Shown: positions 36,278 through 45,738, numbered from the stretch's first letter. The stretch: DNA of 64,000 bases from Amycolatopsis sp. EV170708-02-1 (GCF_022479115.1 NZ_CP092497.1:6634001-6698000); one strand, 5' to 3'. Notes: generated from the letters alone by a model not told the origin. Numbers and translations: made by a program.

Positions 36278-36355
36278 ACGAAGGAAAGAACATCGTCATT
36301 GGACGCCGATCGGACTGCGGGCCACGATGAGAAGCGACGAGAAGGGAGCACGAAA

Positions 36356-36880
36356 ATGACCGTCACCACGCTCAGGCCCGGCCTCCCGGAGCTGATAAAA
36401 CGTCTGCGCCAATGCACCGGGAAACCGTCCGAACCCCTTGTCACCGCACAGGCCGCGGCGACCGTTCTCACCGAACTCCGGCCGACTCCGCGGCTGCTCA
36501 CCACGGCGGAACGCGCCGGTTCCCCCGAGGGATACACACGCACCACGCTGCACGCCGAGTCCGCCTTTTCGATCGTCGCGCTGGTCTGGCGGCCCGGCCA
36601 GCTCACCGAGATCCACGACCACCTGGTGTGGTGCACTTTCCTTGTCCTCCAAGGAACCGAGACCGAGAACATCTTCGACATCGACGGCGACCGGCTGGTC
36701 CGGACGGCGCAGCGGCAACGCCCGGCGGGCTCGGTGAGCGGCGTCGCGCCGCCCGACGACATCCACCAGGTGCGCAACGCGGGCGACACCGTCGCCATCA
36801 CGCTGCACGTGTACGGCGCCGACCTCAGCAAGGGAACCAGCGTGCGCCGCAATTACCGGATGCGCGCCGGAGCCCGGTAA
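36356..36880 (+). CDS. Cysteine dioxygenase family protein
   Basis: A 174-residue cupin of the cysteine dioxygenase type I family, which oxidises cysteine (or 3-mercaptopropionate) to a sulfinate with a mononuclear iron. The His87, His89 (EIHDHLVW) and His137 (DIHQV) ligands are present, and the Thr149-His151-Tyr153 set (TLHVYG) aligns with the family Ser-His-Tyr. Cys93 follows the second His, where mammalian enzymes have the Cys of the Cys-Tyr crosslink. GAAGGGAG ahead of ATG 36356 supports the start. It is divergent from lysR. Confidence 0.9.
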   Translation: MTVTTLRPGLPELIKRLRQCTGKPSEPLVTAQAAATVLTELRPTPRLLTTAERAGSPEGYTRTTLHAESAFSIVALVWRPGQLTEIHDHLVWCTFLVLQGTETENIFDIDGDRLVRTAQRQRPAGSVSGVAPPDDIHQVRNAGDTVAITLHVYGADLSKGTSVRRNYRMRAGAR

Positions 36881-36980
36881 AAGGCGCAATCAGTGAGGCC
36901 ATTTCGCCTATTCAGCCCGGCGCCGATATCGCCGAACGATTCCAGGGCAGTGCGAAATGGCATCCCCCGCCACGGTTTCA

Positions 36981-37397
36981 TCAGGCGTTTCGGCGCCGCA
37001 TGCCGATGGTCCCGGGAGCGGTCTCGACGAACCCGTGGCGTTCGTAGAGCCGCCATCCGGGGGGATCGCCGAGCAAAGTGACATAGGCGCCCGGTGCCAC
37101 GGCATCGATCCCGGCCAGAAGGGCTTCGAGTACGGCGTCCCCGATGCCGCGCCGCTGATGGGCGGGGAGCACGGCCATGTCGACGATGTGGAAGTACCAC
37201 CCGCCGTCGCTGATCACCCGGCCCATCCCGACGGTCTCGCCGGTGGGCCGGTGGATCACCCGCACCGACGCCCAAGCCCCGTCGATCCCGCGCTCGGCCT
37301 GCTCCTCGGGCGGTTCGCTGAGGCCTGCCTCGCGGCGCAGCCGCAGATAGTCCTCGACCGACGGGGAGCCTGCCTCCAGGCGGTAAGAGTCGTCCAT
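36981..37397 (-). CDS. GNAT family N-acetyltransferase
   Basis: A 138-residue GCN5-like acetyltransferase. The acetyl-CoA binding loop (VLPAHQRRGIGDAVLEALL) and the beta-strand 5 region (YVTLLGDPPGWRLYERHGF) are clear, and the length is typical. ATG 37397 follows AAGGTC. Upstream in-frame codons run through a non-coding region and are ignored. The substrate is unknown; the closest group acts on small amines. It converges on the dioxygenase gene and is separated from it by 100 bp. Confidence 0.88.
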   Translation of the reverse strand: MDDSYRLEAGSPSVEDYLRLRREAGLSEPPEEQAERGIDGAWASVRVIHRPTGETVGMGRVISDGGWYFHIVDMAVLPAHQRRGIGDAVLEALLAGIDAVAPGAYVTLLGDPPGWRLYERHGFVETAPGTIGMRRRNA

Positions 37398-38006
37398 GAC
37401 GGGCTTGACCTTTCTCTCACACCAACGGCCTACAGCCTCGCACGCGGCTCCCGGCGGGCAGCGGCGGCGCCTCGGATCGGCCGAACCGGTCGTCCACAAT
37501 GGACCATCGGCGAATTCCGCGGCCACCGGAGCGAGCCGGGGAAAAACGACTTCACGAAGGTGATATCGGCCGCCATCGGGTTTTCCGACGAAATCGACCA
37601 GGCCGGTACAGCGCGCACCGGTTCGAGCCGGAACCCGTGGGATCATCCTTCTCCAAGGCGGCCCGGCGACACAACGAGGTGCGGCTTTCCACGTGTCCGG
37701 TGCGGCGCGTTCGGAATCTGTATCCCCGTTCCGCCGTCCGGCCCAAATCCGGCGCCCCGCGTGGCGGCTTTTCGCCCGTGTCACCCGATTGATGGTCCTC
37801 ACTCGCGCGGATAAGCGGGAAGATCAATGCCGGACCGCGACGAAAGAGGATTCGGCGGAAAATGAGTACCGACGTCGCCGCGACGGTCGGTTCGACGGAT
37901 CGCCCGAGCGAGCGAACCCGTTATCGGCGAATGCGAGCGCCGCCCGGTGTGGCCCGACCGCACGGCCCGGGCCACACCGGGCGCCCGTCGATACCCAAGG
38001 GGAACC
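37398..38006. other. 609-bp region without a convincing gene
   Basis: No ORF here has both a ribosome site and recognisable protein character. The reading from 37862 merges into the response regulator in the wrong frame and is not the gene. The last 70 bp hold a long perfect hairpin and the ribosome site for the response regulator. The region probably contains the divergent promoters for the GNAT and response-regulator genes. Confidence 0.5.
37941..37983 (+). promoter_or_regulatory. Strong 16-bp stem-loop in the leader of the response-regulator gene
   Basis: CGCCCGGTGTGGCCCG and CGGGCCACACCGGGCG pair perfectly around an 11-base loop and end 23 bases before ATG 38007. It may terminate upstream transcription, attenuate the gene or act as an operator. 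Confidence 0.6.
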
Positions 38007-38710
38007 ATGAACCGCGTCACCACGCTCGTTGTAGACGATCAGCCCCTCATCAGATACGCGCTCAGCAGATTGTTGCGGGATTCGGCGGGGTGGGGGCGGT
38101 GGCCGAAGCCGCGAGCGAGCCGGAAGCGTTGTGGCAGTGCGAAAAACGCCATCCCGACATGGTCATCACCGAGCTGTCGATCTGGGGTGAGCCCGCCGGG
38201 ACCGCGATCTGCCGGTTCGTGAAGGAACAGTTCGAACGGGCGACCGTGCTGGTCTTCGCCGGTGATTCGTCGCCATCGGCCATCGCCATGGCGCTGAACG
38301 CGGGCGCCGACAGCTTCGTGCACAAGTCGGCGAGCGGCGGCCAGGTGATGTCGGCGGTGCGCTCCACGCTCGCCGGGCAGCGTGTGTGCCTTCAGGCGGG
38401 CGGAACACCGCCGGCGGTCACCGAGGCCGTGCACTACGCGAGCGCGATGACCAGACGGGAAGAGGAGATCCTCGCGCTGATCCTCTACCGGTGGTCGAAC
38501 GACGAGATCGCCGAAGAACTGCACCTCGCGACGCAGACCGTGAAGAACTACGTCAGCCGGATCCTGCAGAAGCTGGGTTTCGGCAGCAGGCGCGACCTGT
38601 TCCGGACCCTGCGGTTCCGGCCGGGCGGCAACCCGATGCCGCGGCTGGAGACGGCTCCGTGCGAAGGCGAGTTGCACACCGCGGATGGGCTGGCCGGGTA
38701 CCGGCGCTAG
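38007..38710 (+). pseudogene. NarL/LuxR-type response regulator, frameshifted near 38087
   Basis: AAGGGGAACC precedes ATG 38007, and the protein begins MNRVTTLVVDDQPLIRYALSR, a normal receiver start with the acidic DD pair. After about residue 27 the homologous sequence continues in the next frame (GAVAEAASEPEALWQCEKRHPDM...). Adding one G to the GGGG at 38087-38090 restores a single 234-residue protein with a receiver, a typical LuxR helix-turn-helix (MTRREEEILALIL, LATQTVKNYVSRILQKL) and a Gly/Pro-rich tail. The canonical phospho-acceptor Asp appears as Glu (VITELS). The downstream frame has no lesion, so the break is recent or an assembly error. Confidence 0.8.
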
Positions 38711-38810
38711 ACCGGCCGGGTGAGCGATGTACCGGAAGTACCGAGACCGGACGAGCTTCGGTACCCGCCGTATCCTGTGGCACCGAGATCGTTTTCCTAG
38801 CGTTGCTGTC

Positions 38811-39311
38811 ATGACGAAGCCAGGTTCCCTTTTCCTGCTCCTCGCGCTCGCCGGAACCCCCGTCCCGGACACCGTCCGGTCTTCGTCGGCCAAGATCCAC
38901 GGGGTGCTCGGCGGCCCGGCGGGCTACATCGACCTCCGCAACACCGGCGCCACCACCCTCGACATCGGCGGCTGGTCCGTCCAGGCGTGCACGGGCGGGG
39001 CCGCGCCGGTCGAACTGGCCACCATGCCCGCCGGGAGCGAGCTCCCCGCCGGTGAACACTTCCTCATCACCGCGCAGGGCTTCGGCGGGCCGGTGCGGCA
39101 GCTGGTCGTCGAGACGATCGCCGGTGACGGCGAGATCCTGCTGGACCGGCGCGGAGCCAAGGTCGACAGCGTCGGATGGGCGCCGTCGTCGCCCTGCCGC
39201 GAGAACCAGGCCGCCGTCCCCTGTCCCGGGCTCGCCCAGGCGAGGAACGCCGTCAGCCGCGACACCGACGACAACAAGGCCGACTTCGGCTGCGTACGAC
39301 CAGCCGGCTGA
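38811..39311 (+). CDS. Secreted lamin-tail-domain protein
   Basis: The 166-residue protein has a signal peptide (KPGSLFLLLALAGTPVP) and a lamin-tail-like beta domain: GYIDLRNTGATTLDIGGWSVQACTG, an ageable PAG turn, then RQLVVETIAGDGEILLDRRG. It ends with NAVSRDTDDNKADFGC, a conserved tail seen in bacterial LTD proteins. Two cysteine pairs may form disulfides. The related gene at 39760 shares the DTD-N-N..DF ending. LTD proteins are extracellular and often bind nucleic acid or the envelope; the function here is unknown. The start at ATG 38811 lacks a clear ribosome site. Confidence 0.82.
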   Translation: MTKPGSLFLLLALAGTPVPDTVRSSSAKIHGVLGGPAGYIDLRNTGATTLDIGGWSVQACTGGAAPVELATMPAGSELPAGEHFLITAQGFGGPVRQLVVETIAGDGEILLDRRGAKVDSVGWAPSSPCRENQAAVPCPGLAQARNAVSRDTDDNKADFGCVRPAG

Positions 39312-39343
39312 GAGCGCCCCGCCAGTACGAGAAAGGTACGGTC

Positions 39344-39628
39344 GTGATCGCGAACAGCGAAGGCGGGGAAGCGACCCCGCTGTGCGAATTGCTCACCGGA
39401 CAACGAATCGCGAAAGGATGGTCACAAGGTGACCTGGTCGCGAAGCTGCACACCCGCTCCGGCAACGACAGCGTGACCCGAGAAGAGATTTCGCGCTGGG
39501 AGCGAGGAAAACGCATTCCCGGCCCGTATTGGCGACAGTGGCTCGGCGATGTGCTGGACACGTCCAGCCGGGAACTCGAACTCGCCGCGGCGGTCGCGAG
39601 AAGGCGGCGCCGGACAATGACCGGCTGA
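39344..39628 (+). CDS. Small XRE-family DNA-binding protein
   Basis: A 94-residue protein containing one helix-turn-helix domain (LLTGQRIAKGWSQGDLVAKL, then VTREEISRWERGKRIPGPYW) and a short Arg-rich tail. GTG 39344 follows GAAAGG at eight bases. It lies between the two secreted lamin-tail genes and reads in the same direction, so it may control them. No ligand domain is present. Confidence 0.82.
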   Translation: MIANSEGGEATPLCELLTGQRIAKGWSQGDLVAKLHTRSGNDSVTREEISRWERGKRIPGPYWRQWLGDVLDTSSRELELAAAVARRRRRTMTG

Positions 39629-39759
39629 CGAAAAGTACCGGGAAATTGGCCCCTTCCCGGCGGCACCCCGGTTCTCGCATGATTATGTGGTCGGCACCGG
39701 CGAAAAGAATTCCGGCCCGACGGAACAATCCCCCGAAATCAAGCTGAAAGGAATTTCCC

Positions 39760-40389
39760 GTGCGACGAATTCTGGGCGCTTCGGCGGTGTTCGCGATGCT
39801 GGCGATGGGTATGGCGGGCGGTGTCGCGAACGCGGCGGGCGAGAGCGAGGGCGCCGAAGCAGCCCCGCTCGTCTCGTCCACCGTGGTCATCAACGAGGTT
39901 TCGACCCGCGGCGTGAACGGCCTGCTCGACGAGTTCATCGAACTGCGCAACGTCTCGAACCAGCCGCAGGACGTGAGCGGCTACGTGATCCGGATCTACT
40001 CGCCGTCGAACGTCGTGACCGACACGATCGTCATGCCGGCGGGCACGATCCTGCAGCCGAAGGGCAACGCCGGCCAGTACGCGGTGCTGGTCGGACAGAA
40101 CTTCTCCGGCACCATCGTCGACCAGACCTACGTCATCCCCTTCACGCTGACCGGCGCCGAAGGCATCCCGACCGCCGGTGGCCTTTCGCTGCAGAACATG
40201 GCGAGCGCGAAGATCGACGGTGTCGCCTTCAGCAACGCGGTCGTGACCCCGCGCGAAGGCCAGGCCGCGATCCCGGAGAACGCCGTCACCGATCAGCTCA
40301 ACGCGGCGAACACCCGCAACATCCTGAGCACCGACACCGACAACAACCGGCAGGACTTCTCGCTCCAGCTGCGCACCCCGGGTCTGTAA
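39760..40389 (+). CDS. Secreted lamin-tail-domain protein, second copy
   Basis: The 209-residue protein has a clear signal peptide (RRILGASAVFAMLAMGMAGGVANAAG) and a full lamin-tail domain (VVINEVSTRGVNGLLDEFIELRNVSNQPQDVSGYVI). It ends in ILSTDTDNNRQDF, like the protein at 38811. GAAAGGA precedes GTG 39760. It is followed by a strong hairpin terminator. It is probably an extracellular adhesive or nucleic-acid-binding protein; no active site is seen. Confidence 0.88.
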   Translation: MRRILGASAVFAMLAMGMAGGVANAAGESEGAEAAPLVSSTVVINEVSTRGVNGLLDEFIELRNVSNQPQDVSGYVIRIYSPSNVVTDTIVMPAGTILQPKGNAGQYAVLVGQNFSGTIVDQTYVIPFTLTGAEGIPTAGGLSLQNMASAKIDGVAFSNAVVTPREGQAAIPENAVTDQLNAANTRNILSTDTDNNRQDFSLQLRTPGL

Positions 40390-40416
40390 GTCCCACGGGA
40401 CCGACCCGTCCGAACC

Positions 40417-40447
40417 GGGCCCGGACCGCCGCCGGCGGTCCGGGCCC
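40417..40447 (+). terminator. Hairpin terminator after the second lamin-tail gene
   Basis: GGGCCCGGACCGCC and GGCGGTCCGGGCCC form a perfect 14-bp stem around a GCC loop, 28 bases after the stop codon, followed by CTTCC. Confidence 0.85.
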
Positions 40448-40593
40448 TTCCATGGCGGTATCTCGCCAACGGCGACATACCGCCAGCGAGAATTGTGTTC
40501 ATCTCCGAACTCCTGCCTCATCCTCGGGAAACTCCATCTTCGCGGCGGCCGTGCCCACGGCCGCTTCTCACTATCCGAGGAGCGTGAGGCTCG

Positions 40594-43500
40594 ATGTTCC
40601 CCCGTTCCCCTCATATGACGAGACACCCCTGGCACCCGGTGGCGATTTCGGCGGCCTCCGCACTGGTCGCCCTGACCCCTCTCCCGGTGATCGCGGCCGC
40701 CGCGACCGCCGCCGTGTCCGGCCCCGTTCCCGTCACCGGGCGGCCGGACGTCCATCGCGTCACGTTGCTCACCGGCGACGTGGTGACCTACGAACGAGAC
40801 GGCGCCGGGCACGGCACCGCACAGGTCGAACCGGCGGTGCGGCCGGACCGGCCGAGCCCGGCGTTCCAGATCACGAGCACGGCCGAGGGGCTGATGGTGT
40901 ATCCGTCGGACGCGCTTCCGTTCGTCGGCAAGGGATTGCTGAGCCCGGAGCTGTTCAACGTCACCACGCTCGTCGGAGACCGGCGTGACGACGCGGCGAG
41001 CGCCACGATCCCCGTCATCGTGCGCTACGGCGACCGGTCGGGGCTATCGGCTCAGGCCCTCGACGCGAAGGCGAAGACGCTTCCTCAGACCCAGCGGCTC
41101 ACTCCGCTGGTGACGGCGAACGGAGTGGGGGTACAGGTCAAGAAGGCGGGGACGGGCGAGTTCTGGCGTTCCCTCGTCGCGTTCGACCCGGGCGGGAAAC
41201 CCGTGCTGAGCCAAGGGATCGCGCAAGTCCGGCTGGACAGGAAGGTCCGGGTGACGCTGGACCGGAGCACCGCGCGGACCGGCGCGCCGTCGGCGTGGAG
41301 CGGCGGGTGGACCGGGAAGGGGACCACGGTCGCGGTGGTGGACACCGGGATCGACGAGCACCATCCCGATCTGGCAGGCAAGACGGTCGCCTCCGCGGAT
41401 TTCAGCGGGGAAGGCGACGTCGTGGACCGCCATGGCCACGGCACCCACGTCGCGTCGATCGTCGCCGGCACCGGCGCGGCCTCGGGTGGCCGGTACAAGG
41501 GTGTGGCTCCGGACGCGAATCTGGTGGTGGCCAAGGTTTTCGACGCCTCCGGCGAGGGTGACACCACGCAGGTCATGGCCGGAATCGACTGGGCCGTCGC
41601 GCAGGGCGCGAAGGTCGTGAACCTCAGCCTCGGCGCCGGAGTCAGCGACGGGGCCGACCCGATGAGCGAGCAGGTCGACTCGCTTTCGGCGAAGTCCGGC
41701 ACGCTGTTCGTGGTCGCGGCCGGGAACTCCGGACCGGGCGACCGGACCGTCACGACGCCGGGGGCGGCGACGTCCGCGCTCACCGTCGGGGCGGTCGGCA
41801 GGGACGACGAGATCGCGTGGTTCAGCAGCCGCGGCCCGCGGTTGCGGGACGCCTCGGTCAAACCGGAGATCACCGCGCCCGGCGTCGGGATCGTCGCCGC
41901 CCGGGCCGCGGACACGGCACTGGGCGAACCGGTGGACGGCTCCTACACCGCCGCGTCGGGCACCTCCATGGCGACTCCGCACGTCGCGGGCGCCGCGGCG
42001 ATCCTGCTGCAGCAACGGCCGGGGCTGACCTGGCAGGCATTGAAGAACACGCTCGTCACCACGGCCGAGGACGTCGGCCTTCGCTGGTTCGAGCAGGGCG
42101 CCGGGCTCCTCGACGTCGCGCGGGCCGTGTCGCAGCAGGCGACCGGCACCGCCGTCGCGAGCTTCGGCCGTAACGAGCGGACGGCCAACGCCTCGGCGCA
42201 GGTCGTCCGGCAGCTGTCGTACGCCAACGCCGGGGATCGGCCGCTGGTATTGAACCTGAAGCTGACCGTGCGGCCGTGGGACGGCGGCGCGGCGCCGGGG
42301 ACCGGGATGCGCCTGGAGAAAACGGAGCTGTCGATCCCGCCGAAGTCGAGCGCCACCGTCGACCTCGCCGTGAATCCGAACGAAGGGACGGCGGGCGTCT
42401 ACGGCGGCGCCGTGGTGGCGACGACCGCGGACGGGACCAACGCGGTGAGGACGCCGGTGAGCACCTACAACGCGGCCGAACTGTTCCCGGTGACGATCCG
42501 GGTCCGGGATTCGGCGGGTGGGCCCGCCCAGGCCGCGTCGGCTCAGCTGATCGACGACGAGGCCGGTGCCGGTAATCGCAACGATCCGTTCCTCGACCAG
42601 GTCAGCCAGCAGATCGGCCTGGTCGACGGGGTCGGCCGGGTACTCGTGCCCGCCGGACGCTATTCGGCGCTCGGCTGGGTGATGGAACGCGGGCTGACGG
42701 TGCGCCGCTGGTCGGCGATGAGCGCGGCGCAGGTCCCCGTCACGGGCCCGGCGGAGATCGCGCTGAACGCGGCGAACGCCGTCCCCGCCGGGCTGAGCAC
42801 GCCCACTCCCACCGATCTGCGGGACCGCACGGTGATGCTGCGGCGCGTGATCCCCGGCGGAGCGGGCGTCAACGGCTACATCGGCGAAGCCGGGCTGGTC
42901 TCGGGCACGGGCTGGGAAGTGCGAGTGACCCCGGCGGCGGCCACCTCGGCGGGCGCGATCTCGTTGCAGGACAGCGCGACACTGGCCCAGACCGCGGTCG
43001 AGCTGCGGATCGCAGGGGGCAGCTCGGCCGTGCTGAACCCGGCATACGACGTGCCGACGTTGACGGCGAAGTCGCCCGGGGAACGAACGCTGCCGGTCGT
43101 GTTCGGCGGCGCGGGTGATCTCACCGGCCTCGACGTCCGCGGAAAGGCCGTTCTGGTGAGGATTCCGGTCCCGTCCGGGGCACCGGACCCGGTGGGCGCG
43201 GTCTCCGCCGGCATCGCGAACGCGGCACGCGCGGTGTCCGCCGCGGGTGGGGCGGCCTTGATCCCCTACGCCGGTTCACCGGGCTCGCTGAGCGTTCCGG
43301 GCCTCAGCAGCGCGGTGGTGCCGACCTTGTCCCTCGGCTGGGACGAAGGCGAAAGGCTGCGGACCGCCGGTGCCGTTTCGGTGCGCTTGCTGGTGCGCGC
43401 GGCTCCGGACGTGATGTACAACCTCAGCTACCTCGACGCCAACGGGGTGCCGAAGGAGCTCGTCCGGCGGGTCGACCAGAAGACCTTGGTCGCCACGAAA

Positions 43501-44643
43501 ACCGGCTACCAGGCCGAAAAACCGGGGCTGACCGGGCAGAAGAACTGGTACGCCTTCCCGACCGGCCGGTGGAAGACGCAGGCGGTGCAGGGCACGAAGA
43601 TCCCGGTTCCCGGCGCGTGGACCGAATACACCGGCCCGGCGGACGATCGGCTGGTCTGGAAACGGGTCGTCACGCTGTCCGGCGACGACGCCGCGGGCCG
43701 TCGCGCCGCGCTGAGCATGAACGCGCAGAACATCTACCGCCCGGGCGAGCGGTCGAGGCCGGACGAGTACTGGTTCCGCGCACCGCTGCACAGCGGCGCG
43801 GTGGAACTGCCCGCCGACCATCCGGCCCGCTATCCGGCGACGGCCACGGGCTGGGCGGTGCTGTGCTCGATGTGCCGGGGCGGCACGGATCCCGATCTGT
43901 TCGTTCCGGGCCTGCAATGGATGGACGGCACGGCCGGTGCCGGTTCGGGCGGGCATTACTCGAATCCCTACGAGAACGCGCGGTACTTCGCGGCGACCAC
44001 GGCGCGGCTGTACCGCGACGGGACCGAGATCCCGCGCTCCAATGCGGACGATCCGCTCGCGCTCATCCCGGAGTTCCGGCTCGCGCCCGTCCCCGCCACC
44101 TACCGGCTGGACGTGACCGACGTGATGCCCGGCCAGGCGCAGGTCGGCGTCCCGAGCGGAGCACTGTTCCAGCACGCCCCGAGGACGGATACGTCGTGGA
44201 CGTTCGCCTCGGCACGGTCCGACGCCGCAGCACCGCTCGGGTTCTCCTGCCACGGTTCGGGCAGGTCGTGTTCCTTCCAGCCGCTCATCCGGCTGGACCA
44301 CCGGCTGCCGCTGGATCTCGGCGGCCGCGCCCCGGCCGGACGTCCGTTCACCTACAACATGTTCGCCGGCTCGCACAGCGGCGCACGGGGCGGCGGACCG
44401 GTGACGCGGCTGACGGTCTCGGCGTCGACGGACGGCGGGCGCACCTGGACGGCGGCGGCCGTCCGTCCGGACGGGAACGGGCTGTGGTCGGTGACGGTGA
44501 CCCATCCGCGGCTCGCGGCGACCGACGGGTTCGTCTGGCTGCGGTCTGAAGCACGGGACGGCTCGGGCAACACCGTGACGCAGACGGTCCAGCGGGCCTA
44601 CGCGCTCACGGACGCGGCGAAGGTGAACCCGCGCGCTCGCTGA
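40594..44643 (+). CDS. Large secreted subtilisin-family serine protease
   Basis: A 1349-residue S8 protease with a signal peptide, an N-terminal propeptide-like region to about residue 220 and a catalytic domain with Asp250 (VVDTGID), His282 (HGHGTHVAS) and Ser458 (SGTSMATP). Beyond it lie a beta-rich middle, a protease-associated-like block near residues 850-950 and several Ig-like repeats, a layout known in large actinobacterial extracellular subtilases. ATG 40594 is chosen; MTRHP at 40615 is an alternative start that also precedes the signal peptide. Its 3' end overlaps the converging TrmB-like gene by 38 bp. Extracellular protein degradation is the likely role. Confidence 0.93.
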   Translation: MFPRSPHMTRHPWHPVAISAASALVALTPLPVIAAAATAAVSGPVPVTGRPDVHRVTLLTGDVVTYERDGAGHGTAQVEPAVRPDRPSPAFQITSTAEGLMVYPSDALPFVGKGLLSPELFNVTTLVGDRRDDAASATIPVIVRYGDRSGLSAQALDAKAKTLPQTQRLTPLVTANGVGVQVKKAGTGEFWRSLVAFDPGGKPVLSQGIAQVRLDRKVRVTLDRSTARTGAPSAWSGGWTGKGTTVAVVDTGIDEHHPDLAGKTVASADFSGEGDVVDRHGHGTHVASIVAGTGAASGGRYKGVAPDANLVVAKVFDASGEGDTTQVMAGIDWAVAQGAKVVNLSLGAGVSDGADPMSEQVDSLSAKSGTLFVVAAGNSGPGDRTVTTPGAATSALTVGAVGRDDEIAWFSSRGPRLRDASVKPEITAPGVGIVAARAADTALGEPVDGSYTAASGTSMATPHVAGAAAILLQQRPGLTWQALKNTLVTTAEDVGLRWFEQGAGLLDVARAVSQQATGTAVASFGRNERTANASAQVVRQLSYANAGDRPLVLNLKLTVRPWDGGAAPGTGMRLEKTELSIPPKSSATVDLAVNPNEGTAGVYGGAVVATTADGTNAVRTPVSTYNAAELFPVTIRVRDSAGGPAQAASAQLIDDEAGAGNRNDPFLDQVSQQIGLVDGVGRVLVPAGRYSALGWVMERGLTVRRWSAMSAAQVPVTGPAEIALNAANAVPAGLSTPTPTDLRDRTVMLRRVIPGGAGVNGYIGEAGLVSGTGWEVRVTPAAATSAGAISLQDSATLAQTAVELRIAGGSSAVLNPAYDVPTLTAKSPGERTLPVVFGGAGDLTGLDVRGKAVLVRIPVPSGAPDPVGAVSAGIANAARAVSAAGGAALIPYAGSPGSLSVPGLSSAVVPTLSLGWDEGERLRTAGAVSVRLLVRAAPDVMYNLSYLDANGVPKELVRRVDQKTLVATKTGYQAEKPGLTGQKNWYAFPTGRWKTQAVQGTKIPVPGAWTEYTGPADDRLVWKRVVTLSGDDAAGRRAALSMNAQNIYRPGERSRPDEYWFRAPLHSGAVELPADHPARYPATATGWAVLCSMCRGGTDPDLFVPGLQWMDGTAGAGSGGHYSNPYENARYFAATTARLYRDGTEIPRSNADDPLALIPEFRLAPVPATYRLDVTDVMPGQAQVGVPSGALFQHAPRTDTSWTFASARSDAAAPLGFSCHGSGRSCSFQPLIRLDHRLPLDLGGRAPAGRPFTYNMFAGSHSGARGGGPVTRLTVSASTDGGRTWTAAAVRPDGNGLWSVTVTHPRLAATDGFVWLRSEARDGSGNTVTQTVQRAYALTDAAKVNPRAR

Positions 44644-45673
44644 CGTCGTCCTCGATCGCGGGCTGGGCCGACGGCAAGGTGACCCAGCCCCGGGTGGCGA
44701 CCTGGAGCCCGGCCTGGAACCGGGTGGTCGCGCCGAGCGCGGTCATGAGATCGCGGAGACGCCGCTGGAAAGTCCGGTAGCTCATGCCGAGCTGCTTCGC
44801 GATGCTCCGGTCCGGCAGCCCCGTGGTCAGCAAGGCGAGCAGGCGGGCGTCGTCGGAGGGCGCGACGTCCGCCAGTTCGGCCGAACCGGGCAGGCGCAGC
44901 GGAAGCCCGCTCTGCCAAAGGAAGGCGAAGACCGCGCCGAGCGCGTCGAGCAGAGCGCACGGGTGGATCACCAGTGCCGCGCCGACCTCGGGGAGATCGG
45001 AACGCAGCGGCACCAGCCCGACCCGCTGATCGACCACGATCATCTTGAGCGGGGCGGTGGTGACCACGCGGGCCTCCTCGCCGAGGGCGAGGCCCGCCTC
45101 GAGGTCGGACGACAGGTCGTGCATTTCCAGCGCGCTGCGCTCGTAGACGCCGCGAAAGCGCACACCCCGGCCGAGGAGATCACGTTCGGCGGGGTGCAGC
45201 ACACTCGGCGTTCGCGCGTAAGGCGGTTTGTCGACGAAAGCGACCTCCCGCTCGGCCGAGCGCAGCAGCTGCTCCGCCCGCTCGGCGATGAGCGCGTCGC
45301 CGTGGATCACCTCGATGAGATCGACCGGGCGTTCGCCGGAGGTCGCCCGGTACCGCTCGCGCAACCGGTCGGCGACCAGCCGCGCGCTCGCGAGTTCCCG
45401 CTCCTTCAGCCGGAGCATCGCCTCCAGCGCGATCTCCGGCCGCACCGCCGAATACGCCGCCACCGGGCCGGGAAGCTTGACGAGCAGTCCTTTTTCGGCC
45501 AGCGCGCGCAGCACCCGGAGCAGCCGTTGGTGCGGTATCCCTGTGCGTTGCCGGATTTCGGCGACGGTCAGCGAACCGGTGCCGGCGAAAGCATCGTAGA
45601 CCTCGACGTCGGTTTCACTCAGACCGATGATGTCCAGCAAATCGTCTCCCGCCGCAGCCGCGGTCGCCTTCAC
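44606..45673 (-). CDS. TrmB-like regulator with C-terminal LuxR-type HTH
   Basis: The 355-residue protein has an N-terminal TrmB/MarR-like winged helix (GIPHQRLLRVLRALAEKGLLVKL), a coiled segment, a PLD-like middle domain and a C-terminal LuxR-like helix-turn-helix (DDARLLALLTTGLPDRSIAKQLGMSYRTFQRRLRDL). Such two-headed proteins are common uncharacterised regulators in actinomycetes. It overlaps the protease gene by 38 bp at the 3' end, and lies downstream of the gntR gene in the same direction with 66 bp between them. Confidence 0.85.
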   Translation of the reverse strand: MKATAAAAGDDLLDIIGLSETDVEVYDAFAGTGSLTVAEIRQRTGIPHQRLLRVLRALAEKGLLVKLPGPVAAYSAVRPEIALEAMLRLKERELASARLVADRLRERYRATSGERPVDLIEVIHGDALIAERAEQLLRSAEREVAFVDKPPYARTPSVLHPAERDLLGRGVRFRGVYERSALEMHDLSSDLEAGLALGEEARVVTTAPLKMIVVDQRVGLVPLRSDLPEVGAALVIHPCALLDALGAVFAFLWQSGLPLRLPGSAELADVAPSDDARLLALLTTGLPDRSIAKQLGMSYRTFQRRLRDLMTALGATTRFQAGLQVATRGWVTLPSAQPAIEDDVSERAGSPSPRP

Positions 45674-45738
45674 CCGACCATACCGCCGGAATCAGGCGGG
45701 CAAAAGGCACCGCGTCGCGCGCCGACCGTCCATTGTGG

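Noticed and set aside
37862..38710. Starting the response regulator at 37862
   Set aside because: The first 60 codons have no receiver character. The true receiver start with a good ribosome site is ATG 38007 in another frame, which reveals a frameshift.
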